A stretch of DNA of 64,000 bases from Pantoea deleyi. Lineage in GTDB: Bacteria > Pseudomonadota > Gammaproteobacteria > Enterobacterales > Enterobacteriaceae. The stretch spans positions 310,001-374,000 of the forward strand of contig NZ_CP071407.1 in the NCBI RefSeq assembly GCF_022647325.1, in the 5' to 3' direction. Made by a program: the position numbers and the translations under genes. The notes beneath the pieces were generated by a model. That model searched no databases, had not been told where the DNA came from, and saw only the letters and a program-made list of their open reading frames with translations. Positions 9,060 to 18,029 of this stretch are shown piece after piece (the stretch's first letter is position 1; the number at the start of each line of letters is the position of its first letter).

Positions 9060-9962
9060 ATGCACGACCACCGCCTTAAGGATATTCTGCCGTTTGTTGC
9101 CAGCGTCGAATGTGGCAGCTTTACCGCCGCCGCTCAGCGCCTGCATGTGACCGGCTCGGCAATCAGTAAAAGCGTCAGCCGCCTGGAGACGCGCCTGAGC
9201 TCGAAGCTGCTGGAGCGCACTACCCGCAGCCTGAGCCTGACCGATGCGGGCAGCGCCTACTATCAGACCTGTCTGCGTATTCTGGAGGATCTGGCGGAAG
9301 CGGAAGCGGTGCTGGCGGCGCAGCGCACCATTCCATCCGGCCGATTGAAACTGGCCGTGCCGACGACCTATGGCCGCCTCAACGTCATGCCGCTGCTGGT
9401 ACCCTTTTGCCAGCAGCATCCGGAACTGGCGATAAGCCTGAGCCTGTCGGACCGGTTTGTTGACCTGTTTGAAGAGGGTGTTGATGTGGCGGTACGGATC
9501 GGCGGCGCGCCGGATCTGCCTGCGTCGCTGGGCTGGCGTAACATGGGGCGTGAACAGATGCAGTTCTGTGCCTCCCCCGCCTATCTGGCCCGCAGCGGCC
9601 GCCCGCAGAGTGAGGCAGAATTATTAAAACATCCCGCCATCCTCTATGAGCGGGTGGATGGCAGCACCAAGCCCTGGCTGTTTACTACCGAGGATGGACA
9701 GCCGCACTGGCGCGAGATGCCTTACCGGCTGGCGCTGGGCGATGTGGATGCCCAGCTACAGGCGGTGCTGGCGGGGCTGGGGGTGGCGCAGATGCCCTCC
9801 TGGCTGATTCAGCGCGCCGTGGAGGCGGGCGATCTGGAGATCCTTCTGCCGCATCTGCAGCCTGATGGCCTGACCCTGAGCGTGGTGTGGCCACGCCGCA
9901 AACAGTTTCTGCCCAAAGTCGATGCGCTGCTGTCGGCACTGAACGAACTCGCTATTCGCTGA
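9060..9962 (+). CDS. LysR-family transcriptional regulator
   Basis: 300 residues, normal family length. Residues 6-65 form the winged helix-turn-helix (FVASVECGSFTAAAQRL, then GSAISKSVSRLETRL), followed by the linker helix and a periplasmic-binding-like effector domain (SGRLKLAVP, EEGVDVAVRIG, LALGDVDAQLQAVLAGLGVA). Of the subfamilies it most resembles the DhaS/YafC-like group that sits opposite oxidoreductases. It is divergent from the PRISE-like reductase with a 100-base spacer, the common arrangement for a LysR protein and its target. The inducer is unknown. The start is chosen from the length and fold; the Shine-Dalgarno is weak. Confidence 0.88.
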   Translation: MHDHRLKDILPFVASVECGSFTAAAQRLHVTGSAISKSVSRLETRLSSKLLERTTRSLSLTDAGSAYYQTCLRILEDLAEAEAVLAAQRTIPSGRLKLAVPTTYGRLNVMPLLVPFCQQHPELAISLSLSDRFVDLFEEGVDVAVRIGGAPDLPASLGWRNMGREQMQFCASPAYLARSGRPQSEAELLKHPAILYERVDGSTKPWLFTTEDGQPHWREMPYRLALGDVDAQLQAVLAGLGVAQMPSWLIQRAVEAGDLEILLPHLQPDGLTLSVVWPRRKQFLPKVDALLSALNELAIR

Positions 9963-9974
9963 GACCCGCCCCCT

Positions 9975-9995
9975 CGCGCAGGGCGACCCTGCGCG
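9975..9995. terminator. Strong GC stem-loop after the LysR gene
   Basis: CGCGCAGGG pairs perfectly with CCCTGCGCG around a CGA triloop, 13 bases after the LysR stop. No T run follows, so termination may be weak or Rho-assisted. It lies between two convergent genes (lysR and yfiB). Confidence 0.6.
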
Positions 9996-10064
9996 TCCCG
10001 GTTAACCGACGCTGAGCGGAGAGTATCAGGCGATCGGCGCGCTACATGAGGCGGCGGCCAGGCC

Positions 10065-10538
10065 TCAGGGGGCGGTGATGACGATGGCGACGCGGCGGTT
10101 CTGCGCGCGCCCCTGTGCTGTGTTATTGCTGCTGACCGGCGCACTCATGCCCAGTCCACGGGTGACAATATTTCCAGGCGGTATCGCCGCACCTGCCGCC
10201 CACTGCGCGGCAACCGCGTCCGCACGTTTCAGCGACAGCTGCTGGTTGTAATCGGGTTTGCCGTAATTGTCGGTGTGCCCGTCGATACGGACATGCGTAA
10301 TACCGGTCACGGCCAGGTTTTTCGCCATCCCCTGAATCGTCTGTTTACTGGCGGGCGTCAGTTCTGATTCATTGACCCCAAACAGGATTTTATCGGATAA
10401 GCCTAATCCCCAGCCTTCCATATTCTGGGTGAACCCGGCACTTCTCATTGCGGCGATTTGCGCCTCGCTGAAACGTTCTTTCGACTGACAGCCCGCCAGC
10501 GTCAGGGCAAGCAACAGCAGGGAAAGGTTTTTCTTCAT
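10065..10538 (-). CDS. yfiB: YfiB-like OmpA-domain outer-membrane lipoprotein
   Basis: 157 residues. A lipoprotein signal peptide ends in LTLAGC, making Cys16 the lipidated residue. After a short linker comes an OmpA C-terminal peptidoglycan-binding domain with HTDNYG and the closing GLGMSAPVSSN...AQNRRVAI pattern. In the YfiBNR system the outer-membrane lipoprotein YfiB captures the periplasmic inhibitor YfiR under envelope stress and so releases the diguanylate cyclase. The gene begins two bases after the cyclase stop codon with AGGGCG as Shine-Dalgarno, so the three genes form one tight operon. The neighbours make this reading much more secure than the OmpA domain alone. Confidence 0.88.
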   Translation of the reverse strand: MKKNLSLLLLALTLAGCQSKERFSEAQIAAMRSAGFTQNMEGWGLGLSDKILFGVNESELTPASKQTIQGMAKNLAVTGITHVRIDGHTDNYGKPDYNQQLSLKRADAVAAQWAAGAAIPPGNIVTRGLGMSAPVSSNNTAQGRAQNRRVAIVITAP

Positions 10539-10540
10539 AT

Positions 10541-11746
10541 TTACGCCCTATTTTTCCGCTTGTTTTTGTACATATCCCTGTCGGCACGCTCAAGAATCGA
10601 CGCCACCGTTTCACCCGGTTGTGACCAGGCGTAGCCAATGGTCACCGAGGTCGTCATCGGCATGCCTTCGATAATCAGAATCTTTTGCTGAGTGACGTCA
10701 TGAATGCGCTGCATCAGCGCCTGCAGTTCCGCTTCGCCTGTCCGGCTGCAGACCAGCATGGCAAATTCGTCCCCGCCTAATCGCGCAACCAGATCCGGCT
10801 CTGCGGCCAGCGACTGGAGCCGCGATCCGGTCGCTTTTAAAACCTCATCCCCGGCGGCATGGCCCCAGTTGTCGTTAATGCTTTTAAAGCGATCGCCATC
10901 CAGAAACAGCAGCGCGAAGCGCGCACGATCCGGCGACGCAAGGAGCTGGGTCAGGCGCGCGGTGAAGGCGCTGCGATTGGCGAGCCCGGTCAGCGGATCG
11001 GTCAGCGCCTGCGCAGCCAGCGACCGGTTGTCACGGATCAGCGAAGCCTTGAGCGATTGCATCTCCCTCAGCAGCGAATTGAGGTCGTCTGAAAAGAGCT
11101 GAAACTCCCTGATCGGGCCGCCCGGAATGCGCCATGAGAAATCGCCGGAGTTAATCACATAGTGAATCGAGCTGGTGATGGTTCGCAGAGTCGCGATCAT
11201 CCCCCGATGCAGAAACTCACTCAGCAGCAGCGAGATGATCAGCACGCAGAGCATCCCGATGGAGAGGATCATAAAGGAGTACTGTATGAAACTCTTCGCA
11301 CCGGTGACGGTGCCTTCCAGCGTCAGGGTGCCCACGGCAACGTCAGCATGAATAATGTCAACGTTAAGCGGCTGGCGATAAATCCAGTCGCGCAGCAGCC
11401 GCGAATACCAGCCCGCCTCTTCCTGCTGTGCCTGCCACCGGGCCAGCACGGTATGATCCCGGGTGACCAGCGTCGCAGAAGCATAGAGGCCCTCATTCCC
11501 AAAGCGTTCTATTTTACTGCGCGCATCGTAGCTGTCGGCAAAAACGGTGGCCGCCGTTAAAGTGGTGCTTAAGGTTGAGCCGATCAGCTCGAGATTACAC
11601 TTCTCGTAATTCTTAATAAAAAAGAGCGACGTTGATGAGAGCAGCAGCCAGCAGAGCAGTAATATTACCGCTGAATTGATGGTGCTTATTTTCCGCAGTT
11701 TATTGCGGATAGATGATTTATCGTGCCGGGATTCATCGAATTTCAT
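10541..11746 (-). CDS. dgcN: Membrane diguanylate cyclase DgcN/YfiN
   Basis: 401 residues from ATG 11746; a longer frame begins at 11782 but would overlap yfiR by 35 bases. ATG 11746 follows the yfiR stop by one base and has GAGGG upstream. Layout: inner-membrane helix at about 15-38, a periplasmic sensor part to about 140, a second membrane helix at about 145-167, a HAMP-like linker, then a GGDEF domain (TDPLTGLANR, DGDRFKSINDNWGH, LARLGGDEFAML). The active-site GGDEF is intact, so it should make cyclic-di-GMP. The product-inhibition I-site RxxD, expected just before GGDEF, reads AEPD and lacks the Arg. E. coli DgcN is about 408 residues. Confidence 0.9.
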   Translation of the reverse strand: MKFDESRHDKSSIRNKLRKISTINSAVILLLCWLLLSSTSLFFIKNYEKCNLELIGSTLSTTLTAATVFADSYDARSKIERFGNEGLYASATLVTRDHTVLARWQAQQEEAGWYSRLLRDWIYRQPLNVDIIHADVAVGTLTLEGTVTGAKSFIQYSFMILSIGMLCVLIISLLLSEFLHRGMIATLRTITSSIHYVINSGDFSWRIPGGPIREFQLFSDDLNSLLREMQSLKASLIRDNRSLAAQALTDPLTGLANRSAFTARLTQLLASPDRARFALLFLDGDRFKSINDNWGHAAGDEVLKATGSRLQSLAAEPDLVARLGGDEFAMLVCSRTGEAELQALMQRIHDVTQQKILIIEGMPMTTSVTIGYAWSQPGETVASILERADRDMYKNKRKNRA

Positions 11747-11747
11747 C

Positions 11748-12308
11748 TTATTTTTTTCCCTCGCGGGAGAGCAGAAGAACATCCGGACTCACTCTGACCC
11801 CGCTGCGGGCCAGAGAGTCGAGATTAACGGCAAAGTGCGTATGGTCTGGCTGAAAGATCAGACAGAAAGCGGCGCCCAGCGTGCATTCCGCATTATTCTC
11901 GGCAAGGGTTAACACCCCTCGCCCCGTTAACTGCGCAATAAGCTCCACCTGCTGTTGCGGCGTCTCATCGCCGAAATAGAGGGCGTCGCATCGGTGCCTG
12001 GCAACATCACCGGCCGCCGCAAGATAAACGGTGGTAAATCCCGCGGGTGCAGAGCGGCTGTTTTCCGGCAATGAGAGATGGCGTGCCGACGGAAAAACAC
12101 ATAATTCTGGCGGATGCGTTAAACCGTTCCAGTGCGTGAAACTGATTATGCCGCTGACGATACGATTCGCCTGGTCATCTTTTAGTCCGGCGCGGGCCGC
12201 AGGCGGATGAAAGGCGAGCAGAATAAGGAGCGTAACGAAGATCTGGCAGATGCGGCGTAGCAGAAGCGGCAGTCCGGCTTCAGGATGAATTACATAGTTA
12301 TCGGTCAT
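11748..12308 (-). CDS. yfiR: YfiR periplasmic repressor of the diguanylate cyclase
   Basis: 186 residues with an N-terminal hydrophobic export segment ending near PPAARA. The mature part fits the YfiR/DUF4154 family: a short conserved core with four cysteines (PELC, RHRC, NAEC and AFC), matching the two disulfides of Pseudomonas YfiR, and the closing ARSGVRVSPDVLLLSR. YfiR binds the periplasmic part of YfiN and holds the cyclase off; redox or envelope stress relieves this. It is the first gene of the operon yfiR-dgcN-yfiB. The start at 12308 follows a GAATGCAGTATG context with little Shine-Dalgarno; an internal start would shorten the signal peptide N-region. Confidence 0.87.
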   Translation of the reverse strand: MTDNYVIHPEAGLPLLLRRICQIFVTLLILLAFHPPAARAGLKDDQANRIVSGIISFTHWNGLTHPPELCVFPSARHLSLPENSRSAPAGFTTVYLAAAGDVARHRCDALYFGDETPQQQVELIAQLTGRGVLTLAENNAECTLGAAFCLIFQPDHTHFAVNLDSLARSGVRVSPDVLLLSREGKK

Positions 12309-12634
12309 ACTGCATTCCAGTAATACTACGCACGGCAGAAACGCTGAATAAGCGCGAAAATATTACCATAGTGACAGTTACCCGTGCACACAGAATTTTC
12401 TTAGCAATCAGTTACCCTGCTTATACTTTCAGGCTGTTTTTATCACGGTATAAACAGGGATTTGCATTGCTTTCAGCGCGAGCGCCTGCGTCGTGCTGCC
12501 CTACTTCACAGGCGGTGTCGGGGCGGTCGGCTGCTGTTCAGAAAGGACGTAACACGGGTAAAAGGAGACTGCCGGATAAGTGATGGGACCGACGCATCGC
12601 GGTCCCCGCCGCCACCCCCTGCAGTCGGCTATCC
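12309..12634. other. 326-base spacer between yfiR and malT
   Basis: Both flanking genes are on the minus strand, so this is the promoter region of yfiR and the 3' region of malT. A hairpin, GGGACCG at 12585-12591 pairing with CGGTCCC at 12600-12606, lies about 30 bases past the malT stop; it has no T run. The open frame on the plus strand here (70 codons) has no recognisable product and no good ribosome binding site, so I leave it out. I see no operator with confidence. Confidence 0.5.
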
Positions 12635-15337
12635 CTAGACGTAGCCCATCATTTTCAGCAGCGACTGCACCTGATTCATCGCTTCGCTGCGATGGGTGAC
12701 CCCCAGCTTCTGATAGAGGTTACGGATATGGGTTTTAATCGTGGTCGAGGCCACCGCCAGCTCACCGGCGATCTGATCGTTACTGTAGCCCGAATAGATC
12801 AGCCCCAGCACCTGCCACTCACGCTGCGTCAGCGGACTGGTGCGGATCAGCTCCGGCACGTCAGGATGGTTGAGTAACCGGCTGACAAAGCCCTCATCGA
12901 AATGGGCAAACTTGTGGCGGTGATATTTGTTGATCTCCAGCAGAATGCGTCGCGCGCGATGGCTGTCCAGTTCGTTCAGGGTATTAAGCTGAATCAGCTG
13001 CCGCAGCTGCTGCGCCATCATCTCCCCTTCGATGACGAAATGGCTGATAAAGCCCGTGCTGCGCGCCAGCTTCAGCGCCTCAATCAGGACACGCTGCGCC
13101 TCCGCCTTACGATCGGTCTGCCAGTAGATCTGATTCAGCAGCAGCAGATTGCGGTTCATATCGCTCATCAGGCGCAGCGCGCGGGCGTTCTCATTCAGCT
13201 CCTCCAGCACCACCTCCGCCTGACTGACGTCACCCAGCAGGATCTGGGCGCGGGCGATGTTACGCCACTGGCCCTGCAGGAAGTGGTTGTTGGCAAAGGC
13301 CGGTTTAGGCGTCTGGCGCATCCAGTCACGGGCATTCTGGCTGTCGCCGGTCATCTGCCAGTAGATCACCCGCACTTTATCCGCGTTGGCGATCCAGTCG
13401 CTGTGCCAGTTGCCATTGTTCAGCAGGTTCTCCAACCGGTTCAGGTAGCTGCGGGCGTTATCCAGATTGCCGCGCGCCAGCGAACACTGCACCAGTAGCC
13501 CCAGACACTGGATCTGCTGCTGCGGCTGGAAACCGTTCAGGACTTTAATCCCTTCGCGCGCCGCCTGCTCCGCCTCCTCCAGTCGCCCCCACGCCCACAG
13601 CAGCTGCGCGCGGATACGCAGCAGAAACTCATGCAGCGGAAACTGCCCCAGATGCTGCTCGTCGACCAGCACAAAGGCACGGCTCTGGATCTCATAGGCG
13701 GCCTGCAGGAAGCCCTGAGCAAACAGGATCTCGCTCTGCTGGATCAGGCTCCAGAGCGCGTAGTGCCAGACTTCATCGCGCCGTGCCATCTGTTCGGTCT
13801 GGCGCATCAGCTTCAGGGAATCATCCAGCTCGCCTTTACAGTGCATCACTTCACCGTGTACCGAGGTCGCCACGATGCGACTGTAGTGACGGCTGGCGGG
13901 CAGCGTATCGAGCGCCACTTTCGCCAGCCGCTCGGCCTCTTCCGTATTGCCGTCGTTGATCGCCACCTGGGCGCGCAACGCATTGAACTCACCGCGCAGG
14001 GCCGCATCAATTTCGCAGCGGCTCGCCTGTTCAAACCGCGCCAGCAGGCTGTCGACTTCAGAGAAGCGATGCTGACTCTGCATCAGCCACGCCTGCAACA
14101 GCACCAGCATCGGGTTCTCCAGCAGCATCTCCCACGGCAGGGCTTTCAGGGAGTTCTCCAGCAGCGGCAGTTCGCTCTGATTAAACAGCGTCCAGGCGTG
14201 TTTCAGCAGGACATCCCGCAGCATTGTGGCATCGCCGGAGGCGAGCGCATGGTGAATCGCCTCGCCCGGAAAGCCCTGCGCCATCCAGCTCTCGGCGGCG
14301 GCACGATGCAGCGCGGGCAGCTCCGCCGTCAGCTCCCACTGACAGCGCTGACGCAGGAAATTGCCAAACAGCGGATGGTAGCTGAACCAGCAGCCGGAAT
14401 CGTCCATGCGCTGCAGAAACAGCCCCTGACGTTCAATCTCCTCCAGCCGCATCTGCCCGTTCTCTTCGCCGGTGACGCAGGCGATCAGCTCATCATTCAT
14501 CGAGCGCAGCAGGGCAGTTTTCAGTAAGAAATGGCGGGTGGGCAGATCCACATTATCCAGCACCTCCTCCACCAGATAATCGGCCAGGTGGCTGGCGTTG
14601 ATGCCGGAGAGACGCCGGGCGGAGTGCTGGGCCGAACAGGCCCCCTGCCGGGCCGACAGCACGATCAGTTGCAGCGCCGTAGCCCAGCCCGCCACATCAT
14701 CGCACAACCGGCCGCTCTCTTCGCTTTCCAGCGGAGCCGCCAGGCGGCAGTCAAAAAACTGCTGCGCCTCCTGATGGGTAAAGGCCAGCTGCTGGCTGCC
14801 CAGCTCGATCAACTGCTCACGCACGCGCAGGTTGGCAATCCCCAGCTGCGGCAGATTACGCGACATCAGGATCAGGGTCAGATTGTCGGGCTGATGGCGC
14901 AGGAAGAAGCGCATCGCATCATGAATAACCGGATTGGTGATCAGATGATAATCATCCACAATCAGCCACAGCGGCTGCTGCCACTCCACCAGCTCGATAA
15001 ACAGTTGCGAAAACAGGGCGTTAAGATTGACGTACTGGCGCTTCTGCGCCAGCAGTTCACTGCGCGGACAGCCGCCGTGAGTGGCCTGCTGCAGCGCAGC
15101 GATCAGGTAGTCGGCAAAGCGCTCCGGCTGATTGTCGCCCTCATCTAAAGAAACCCAGCCCAGATCGCGTTTCCCCGCCGCCCACTGTGACACCAGTGTG
15201 GTCTTGCCGTAGCCTGCCGGGCTGGTGACCAATACCAGCCGGTAGTTGCCGGCCGCGGTGAGTTTTTGCAGCAGTCTCTCACGGATCACGGTGCCTTCAA
15301 GACGCACCGGACGGCTGAGTTTGGCGGGTATTAACAT
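12635..15337 (-). CDS. malT: MalT, ATP-dependent activator of the maltose regulon
   Basis: 900 residues from ATG 15337 (E. coli MalT has 901), reading [13 protein letters not shown] like the E. coli start. An in-frame ATG six codons upstream is less likely. It is a STAND ATPase: Walker [11 protein letters not shown] near residue 35, a winged-helix region, a TPR-like sensor domain that binds maltotriose, and a C-terminal LuxR helix-turn-helix ([22 protein letters not shown]...[13 protein letters not shown]). With maltotriose and ATP it oligomerises on MalT boxes. It is divergent from malPQ across a 281-base region holding MalT boxes, as in E. coli. The nearest Shine-Dalgarno, GGAG, lies 12 bases away, which suggests weak translation. 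Confidence 0.96.
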   Translation of the reverse strand: MLIPAKLSRPVRLEGTVIRERLLQKLTAAGNYRLVLVTSPAGYGKTTLVSQWAAGKRDLGWVSLDEGDNQPERFADYLIAALQQATHGGCPRSELLAQKRQYVNLNALFSQLFIELVEWQQPLWLIVDDYHLITNPVIHDAMRFFLRHQPDNLTLILMSRNLPQLGIANLRVREQLIELGSQQLAFTHQEAQQFFDCRLAAPLESEESGRLCDDVAGWATALQLIVLSARQGACSAQHSARRLSGINASHLADYLVEEVLDNVDLPTRHFLLKTALLRSMNDELIACVTGEENGQMRLEEIERQGLFLQRMDDSGCWFSYHPLFGNFLRQRCQWELTAELPALHRAAAESWMAQGFPGEAIHHALASGDATMLRDVLLKHAWTLFNQSELPLLENSLKALPWEMLLENPMLVLLQAWLMQSQHRFSEVDSLLARFEQASRCEIDAALRGEFNALRAQVAINDGNTEEAERLAKVALDTLPASRHYSRIVATSVHGEVMHCKGELDDSLKLMRQTEQMARRDEVWHYALWSLIQQSEILFAQGFLQAAYEIQSRAFVLVDEQHLGQFPLHEFLLRIRAQLLWAWGRLEEAEQAAREGIKVLNGFQPQQQIQCLGLLVQCSLARGNLDNARSYLNRLENLLNNGNWHSDWIANADKVRVIYWQMTGDSQNARDWMRQTPKPAFANNHFLQGQWRNIARAQILLGDVSQAEVVLEELNENARALRLMSDMNRNLLLLNQIYWQTDRKAEAQRVLIEALKLARSTGFISHFVIEGEMMAQQLRQLIQLNTLNELDSHRARRILLEINKYHRHKFAHFDEGFVSRLLNHPDVPELIRTSPLTQREWQVLGLIYSGYSNDQIAGELAVASTTIKTHIRNLYQKLGVTHRSEAMNQVQSLLKMMGYV

Positions 15338-15496
15338 GGGCGCGCGTTTCTCCATTTGTCGAGCGCATCATTATTTTACGCTTCGTAATTATTCCTTACA
15401 CAGGTTCAGCATTTCGTCCGATGAATGCAAGCAAACCCATTATTTAAACTTTACAAAAGCGCCCCTTATCACACTCCTTAAACGATTTAGGAAAAG

Positions 15497-15550
15497 CCTC
15501 ATCCTCTCCACCCTCCCCATCCTCCTGCGCTTATTCTCTGCAGGAGGAGG
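15497..15550. promoter_or_regulatory. Cluster of MalT boxes upstream of malP
   Basis: Compared with GGGGA(T/G)GAGG: GAGGATGAGG on the minus strand at 15497-15506 (9/10), GGGGAGGGTG on the minus strand at 15509-15518 (8/10), a weaker CAGGAGGATG at 15518-15527 (7/10), and CAGGAGGAGG on the plus strand at 15541-15550 (8/10). Clustered and partly oppositely oriented boxes are typical of MalT promoters. The cluster ends 68 bases before the malP start codon, so the nearest box is well placed for malPQ activation. Confidence 0.75.
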
Positions 15551-15618
15551 CCCCCCCTTTTTCAGCCGGGCAAACTGTCACCACACTGACCCATTTTTCG
15601 TTATAAAGGACGTCTGCG

Positions 15619-18021
15619 ATGACACAGCCCGATTTTAATCCCACTCAGTTTCATGCTGCTCTGACCCGCCAGTGGCAGCGTTTTGGCCTGCGCGATGCGC
15701 AGGCGATGACCCCGGCACAGTGGTGGCAGGCCCTGAGCGGTGCGCTCGCCGATATGCTGGCGGCTCAGCCCGTCCAGACCGCCACGACCCCGCTGCGCCA
15801 TGTGAACTACCTGTCGATGGAGTTTTTGATCGGTCGCCTGACCGGCAACAACCTGCTGAATCTGGGCTGGTATGACGCAGTGAATGAGGCGCTTTCGGCC
15901 TGGCATATTTCACTGAGCGACGTGCTGGAAAATGAGACTGACCCGGCGCTGGGCAACGGCGGTCTGGGCCGGCTGGCCGCCTGCTTTCTCGATTCGATGG
16001 CGAATGTGGGCCAGCCCGCGACAGGCTACGGCCTGAACTATCAGTACGGGCTGTTTCGTCAGCACTTTGAGGCGGGCGCGCAGATTGAAGAGCCGGATGA
16101 CTGGCAGCGCGATCGCTATCCCTGGTTCAACCACAACGCCGCGCTGAATGTGCGGGTCGGACTCGGCGGCAAAGTCGTGACCCACGCGGGACAGACTCAC
16201 TGGCAACCGGCGTTTGAGCTGGTGGGCGAAGCCTGGGATCTGCCGGTGGTCGGCTATCAGAATGGCCTCAGTCAGCCTCTGCGCCTGTGGCAGGCGAAAC
16301 ATGCGCAGCCTTTTAACCTCGGCCGCTTCAACGACGGTGACTTTCTGCGGGCGGAGCAACAGGGCATCGATGCCGAAAAACTGACCAAAGTGCTCTACCC
16401 CAATGACCACCATCAGAACGGGAAGAAACTGCGTCTGATGCAGCAATATTTTCAGTGCGCCTGTGCGCTGGCTGACATCCTGCGCCGCCACCATCAGGCC
16501 GGACGCAGCATCGAATCTCTGGCCGATCACGAAGTGATCCAGCTGAATGATACCCATCCGACGCTGGCCATTCCGGAGCTGATGCGCCTGCTGCTGGATG
16601 AGCATCAGCTGAGCTGGGATCGCGCATGGCAGATCACGCAGCGGACCTTTGCCTACACCAACCATACGCTGATGCCTGAAGCGCTGGAGTGCTGGGATGT
16701 GCGGCTGGTGCGCAGCCTGCTGCCGCGCCATATGATGATTATAAATACCCTCAATGCGCAGCTGAAAACCACCGTGATGGCGCGCTGGCCGGATGATGAG
16801 GCGAAATGGGCGAAGCTGGCGCTGGTCCACAATAACCAGCTGCGGATGGCGAACCTCTGCGTCACCAGCGGCTTCGCGGTTAACGGTGTGGCGGCGCTCC
16901 ATTCAAAACTGGTGGTGCAGGATCTCTTCCCGGAATATCACCAGCTGTGGCCGGAGAAATTCCATAACGTGACCAACGGCATCACCCCGCGCCGCTGGAT
17001 CAATCAGTGTAACCCGGCGCTGAGTGCGCTGATCACCCGCACGCTGCAACAGCCCTGGCTTAACGATCTGACGGCGCTGCAGGGACTGGAAGCCTTTGCG
17101 GACGACGCCGCCTTCCGCGCTGAATACCGCGCCATCAAGCAGCAGAATAAGGCGGCGCTGGTGGAGTGGGTTAAGCAGCGCACCGGCATCGCGATCGACC
17201 CTGCCGCGCTGTTTGATGTCCAGATCAAACGCCTGCATGAGTACAAACGTCAGCATCTGAGCCTGCTGCACATCATTGCGCTCTGGCAGACGCTGGTAAC
17301 CGATCCGCAGGCAAATCGCGCGCCGCGCGTGGTGCTGTTTGGGGCCAAAGCCGCGCCGGGCTATGCGCTGGCGAAAAATATCATCTATGCCATCAACAAA
17401 GTGGCAGAGGTGATCAATCAGGACCCGCGCACTGGCGACCGCTTAAAAGTGGTGTTCATTCCCGACTACAACGTCTCCGTCGCTGAACGGCTGATTCCGG
17501 CCGCCGATCTCTCCGAGCAGATCTCCACCGCCGGGAAAGAGGCCTCCGGCACCGGCAATATGAAGCTGGCGCTGAACGGTGCGCTGACCATCGGCACACT
17601 TGACGGCGCGAACGTCGAAATCGCGGAGCAGGTGGGCAGTGAAAACATCTTTATCTTCGGCCATACCGTGGAGCAGGTGGTGGCGCTGAAAGAGAGCGGC
17701 TACGACCCTACGCTGTGGCGCAGCAAAGATCCGCAGCTTGATCAGGTGCTGCAGGCGCTGGAAGATGGCACCTTCAGCCAGGGCGATCGCGGTGCTTTTG
17801 ACGCGATGCTGCACAGTCTCGGCCCGGAGGGTGGCGACCCCTATCTGGTGCTGGCCGACTTCCAGCCCTATCTGGCCGCCCAGGCGCAGGCTGAGGCGCT
17901 GTGGAGCGATCCGGACGCCTGGACGCGAGCCGCTATCCTCAATACCGCCCGCTGTGGCATGTTCAGCTCCGATCGCGCCATCCGCGATTATCAGCAGCGC
18001 ATCTGGCAAGCGAAACGCTAA
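15619..18021 (+). CDS. malP: Maltodextrin phosphorylase
   Basis: 800 residues (E. coli MalP 797). A GT35 phosphorylase that cleaves the alpha-1,4 bonds of maltodextrins with phosphate to give glucose-1-phosphate. Family marks are [11 protein letters not shown] near residue 55, [15 protein letters not shown] around 112, and the pyridoxal-phosphate site [23 protein letters not shown] near 640, where the Lys carries the cofactor. Cytoplasmic; no glycogen-phosphorylase N-terminal regulatory extension. The ATG has AAGGA upstream. malQ follows after eight bases, so malPQ is one operon under MalT. Confidence 0.97.
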   Translation: MTQPDFNPTQFHAALTRQWQRFGLRDAQAMTPAQWWQALSGALADMLAAQPVQTATTPLRHVNYLSMEFLIGRLTGNNLLNLGWYDAVNEALSAWHISLSDVLENETDPALGNGGLGRLAACFLDSMANVGQPATGYGLNYQYGLFRQHFEAGAQIEEPDDWQRDRYPWFNHNAALNVRVGLGGKVVTHAGQTHWQPAFELVGEAWDLPVVGYQNGLSQPLRLWQAKHAQPFNLGRFNDGDFLRAEQQGIDAEKLTKVLYPNDHHQNGKKLRLMQQYFQCACALADILRRHHQAGRSIESLADHEVIQLNDTHPTLAIPELMRLLLDEHQLSWDRAWQITQRTFAYTNHTLMPEALECWDVRLVRSLLPRHMMIINTLNAQLKTTVMARWPDDEAKWAKLALVHNNQLRMANLCVTSGFAVNGVAALHSKLVVQDLFPEYHQLWPEKFHNVTNGITPRRWINQCNPALSALITRTLQQPWLNDLTALQGLEAFADDAAFRAEYRAIKQQNKAALVEWVKQRTGIAIDPAALFDVQIKRLHEYKRQHLSLLHIIALWQTLVTDPQANRAPRVVLFGAKAAPGYALAKNIIYAINKVAEVINQDPRTGDRLKVVFIPDYNVSVAERLIPAADLSEQISTAGKEASGTGNMKLALNGALTIGTLDGANVEIAEQVGSENIFIFGHTVEQVVALKESGYDPTLWRSKDPQLDQVLQALEDGTFSQGDRGAFDAMLHSLGPEGGDPYLVLADFQPYLAAQAQAEALWSDPDAWTRAAILNTARCGMFSSDRAIRDYQQRIWQAKR

Positions 18022-18029
18022 GGAACGCC

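Noticed and set aside
12371..12583. 70-codon frame between malT and yfiR
   Set aside because: No Shine-Dalgarno, no recognisable sequence, Cys/Arg/Ser-rich; looks like chance.
15338..15480. CRP site for malT
   Set aside because: One TCACA half-site is visible near 15470 but the other half does not match; not enough to annotate.
15910..16902. 330-codon open frame antisense to malP
   Set aside because: Shadow of malP codon bias; no motif, no ribosome binding site, no hydrophobic or domain pattern.
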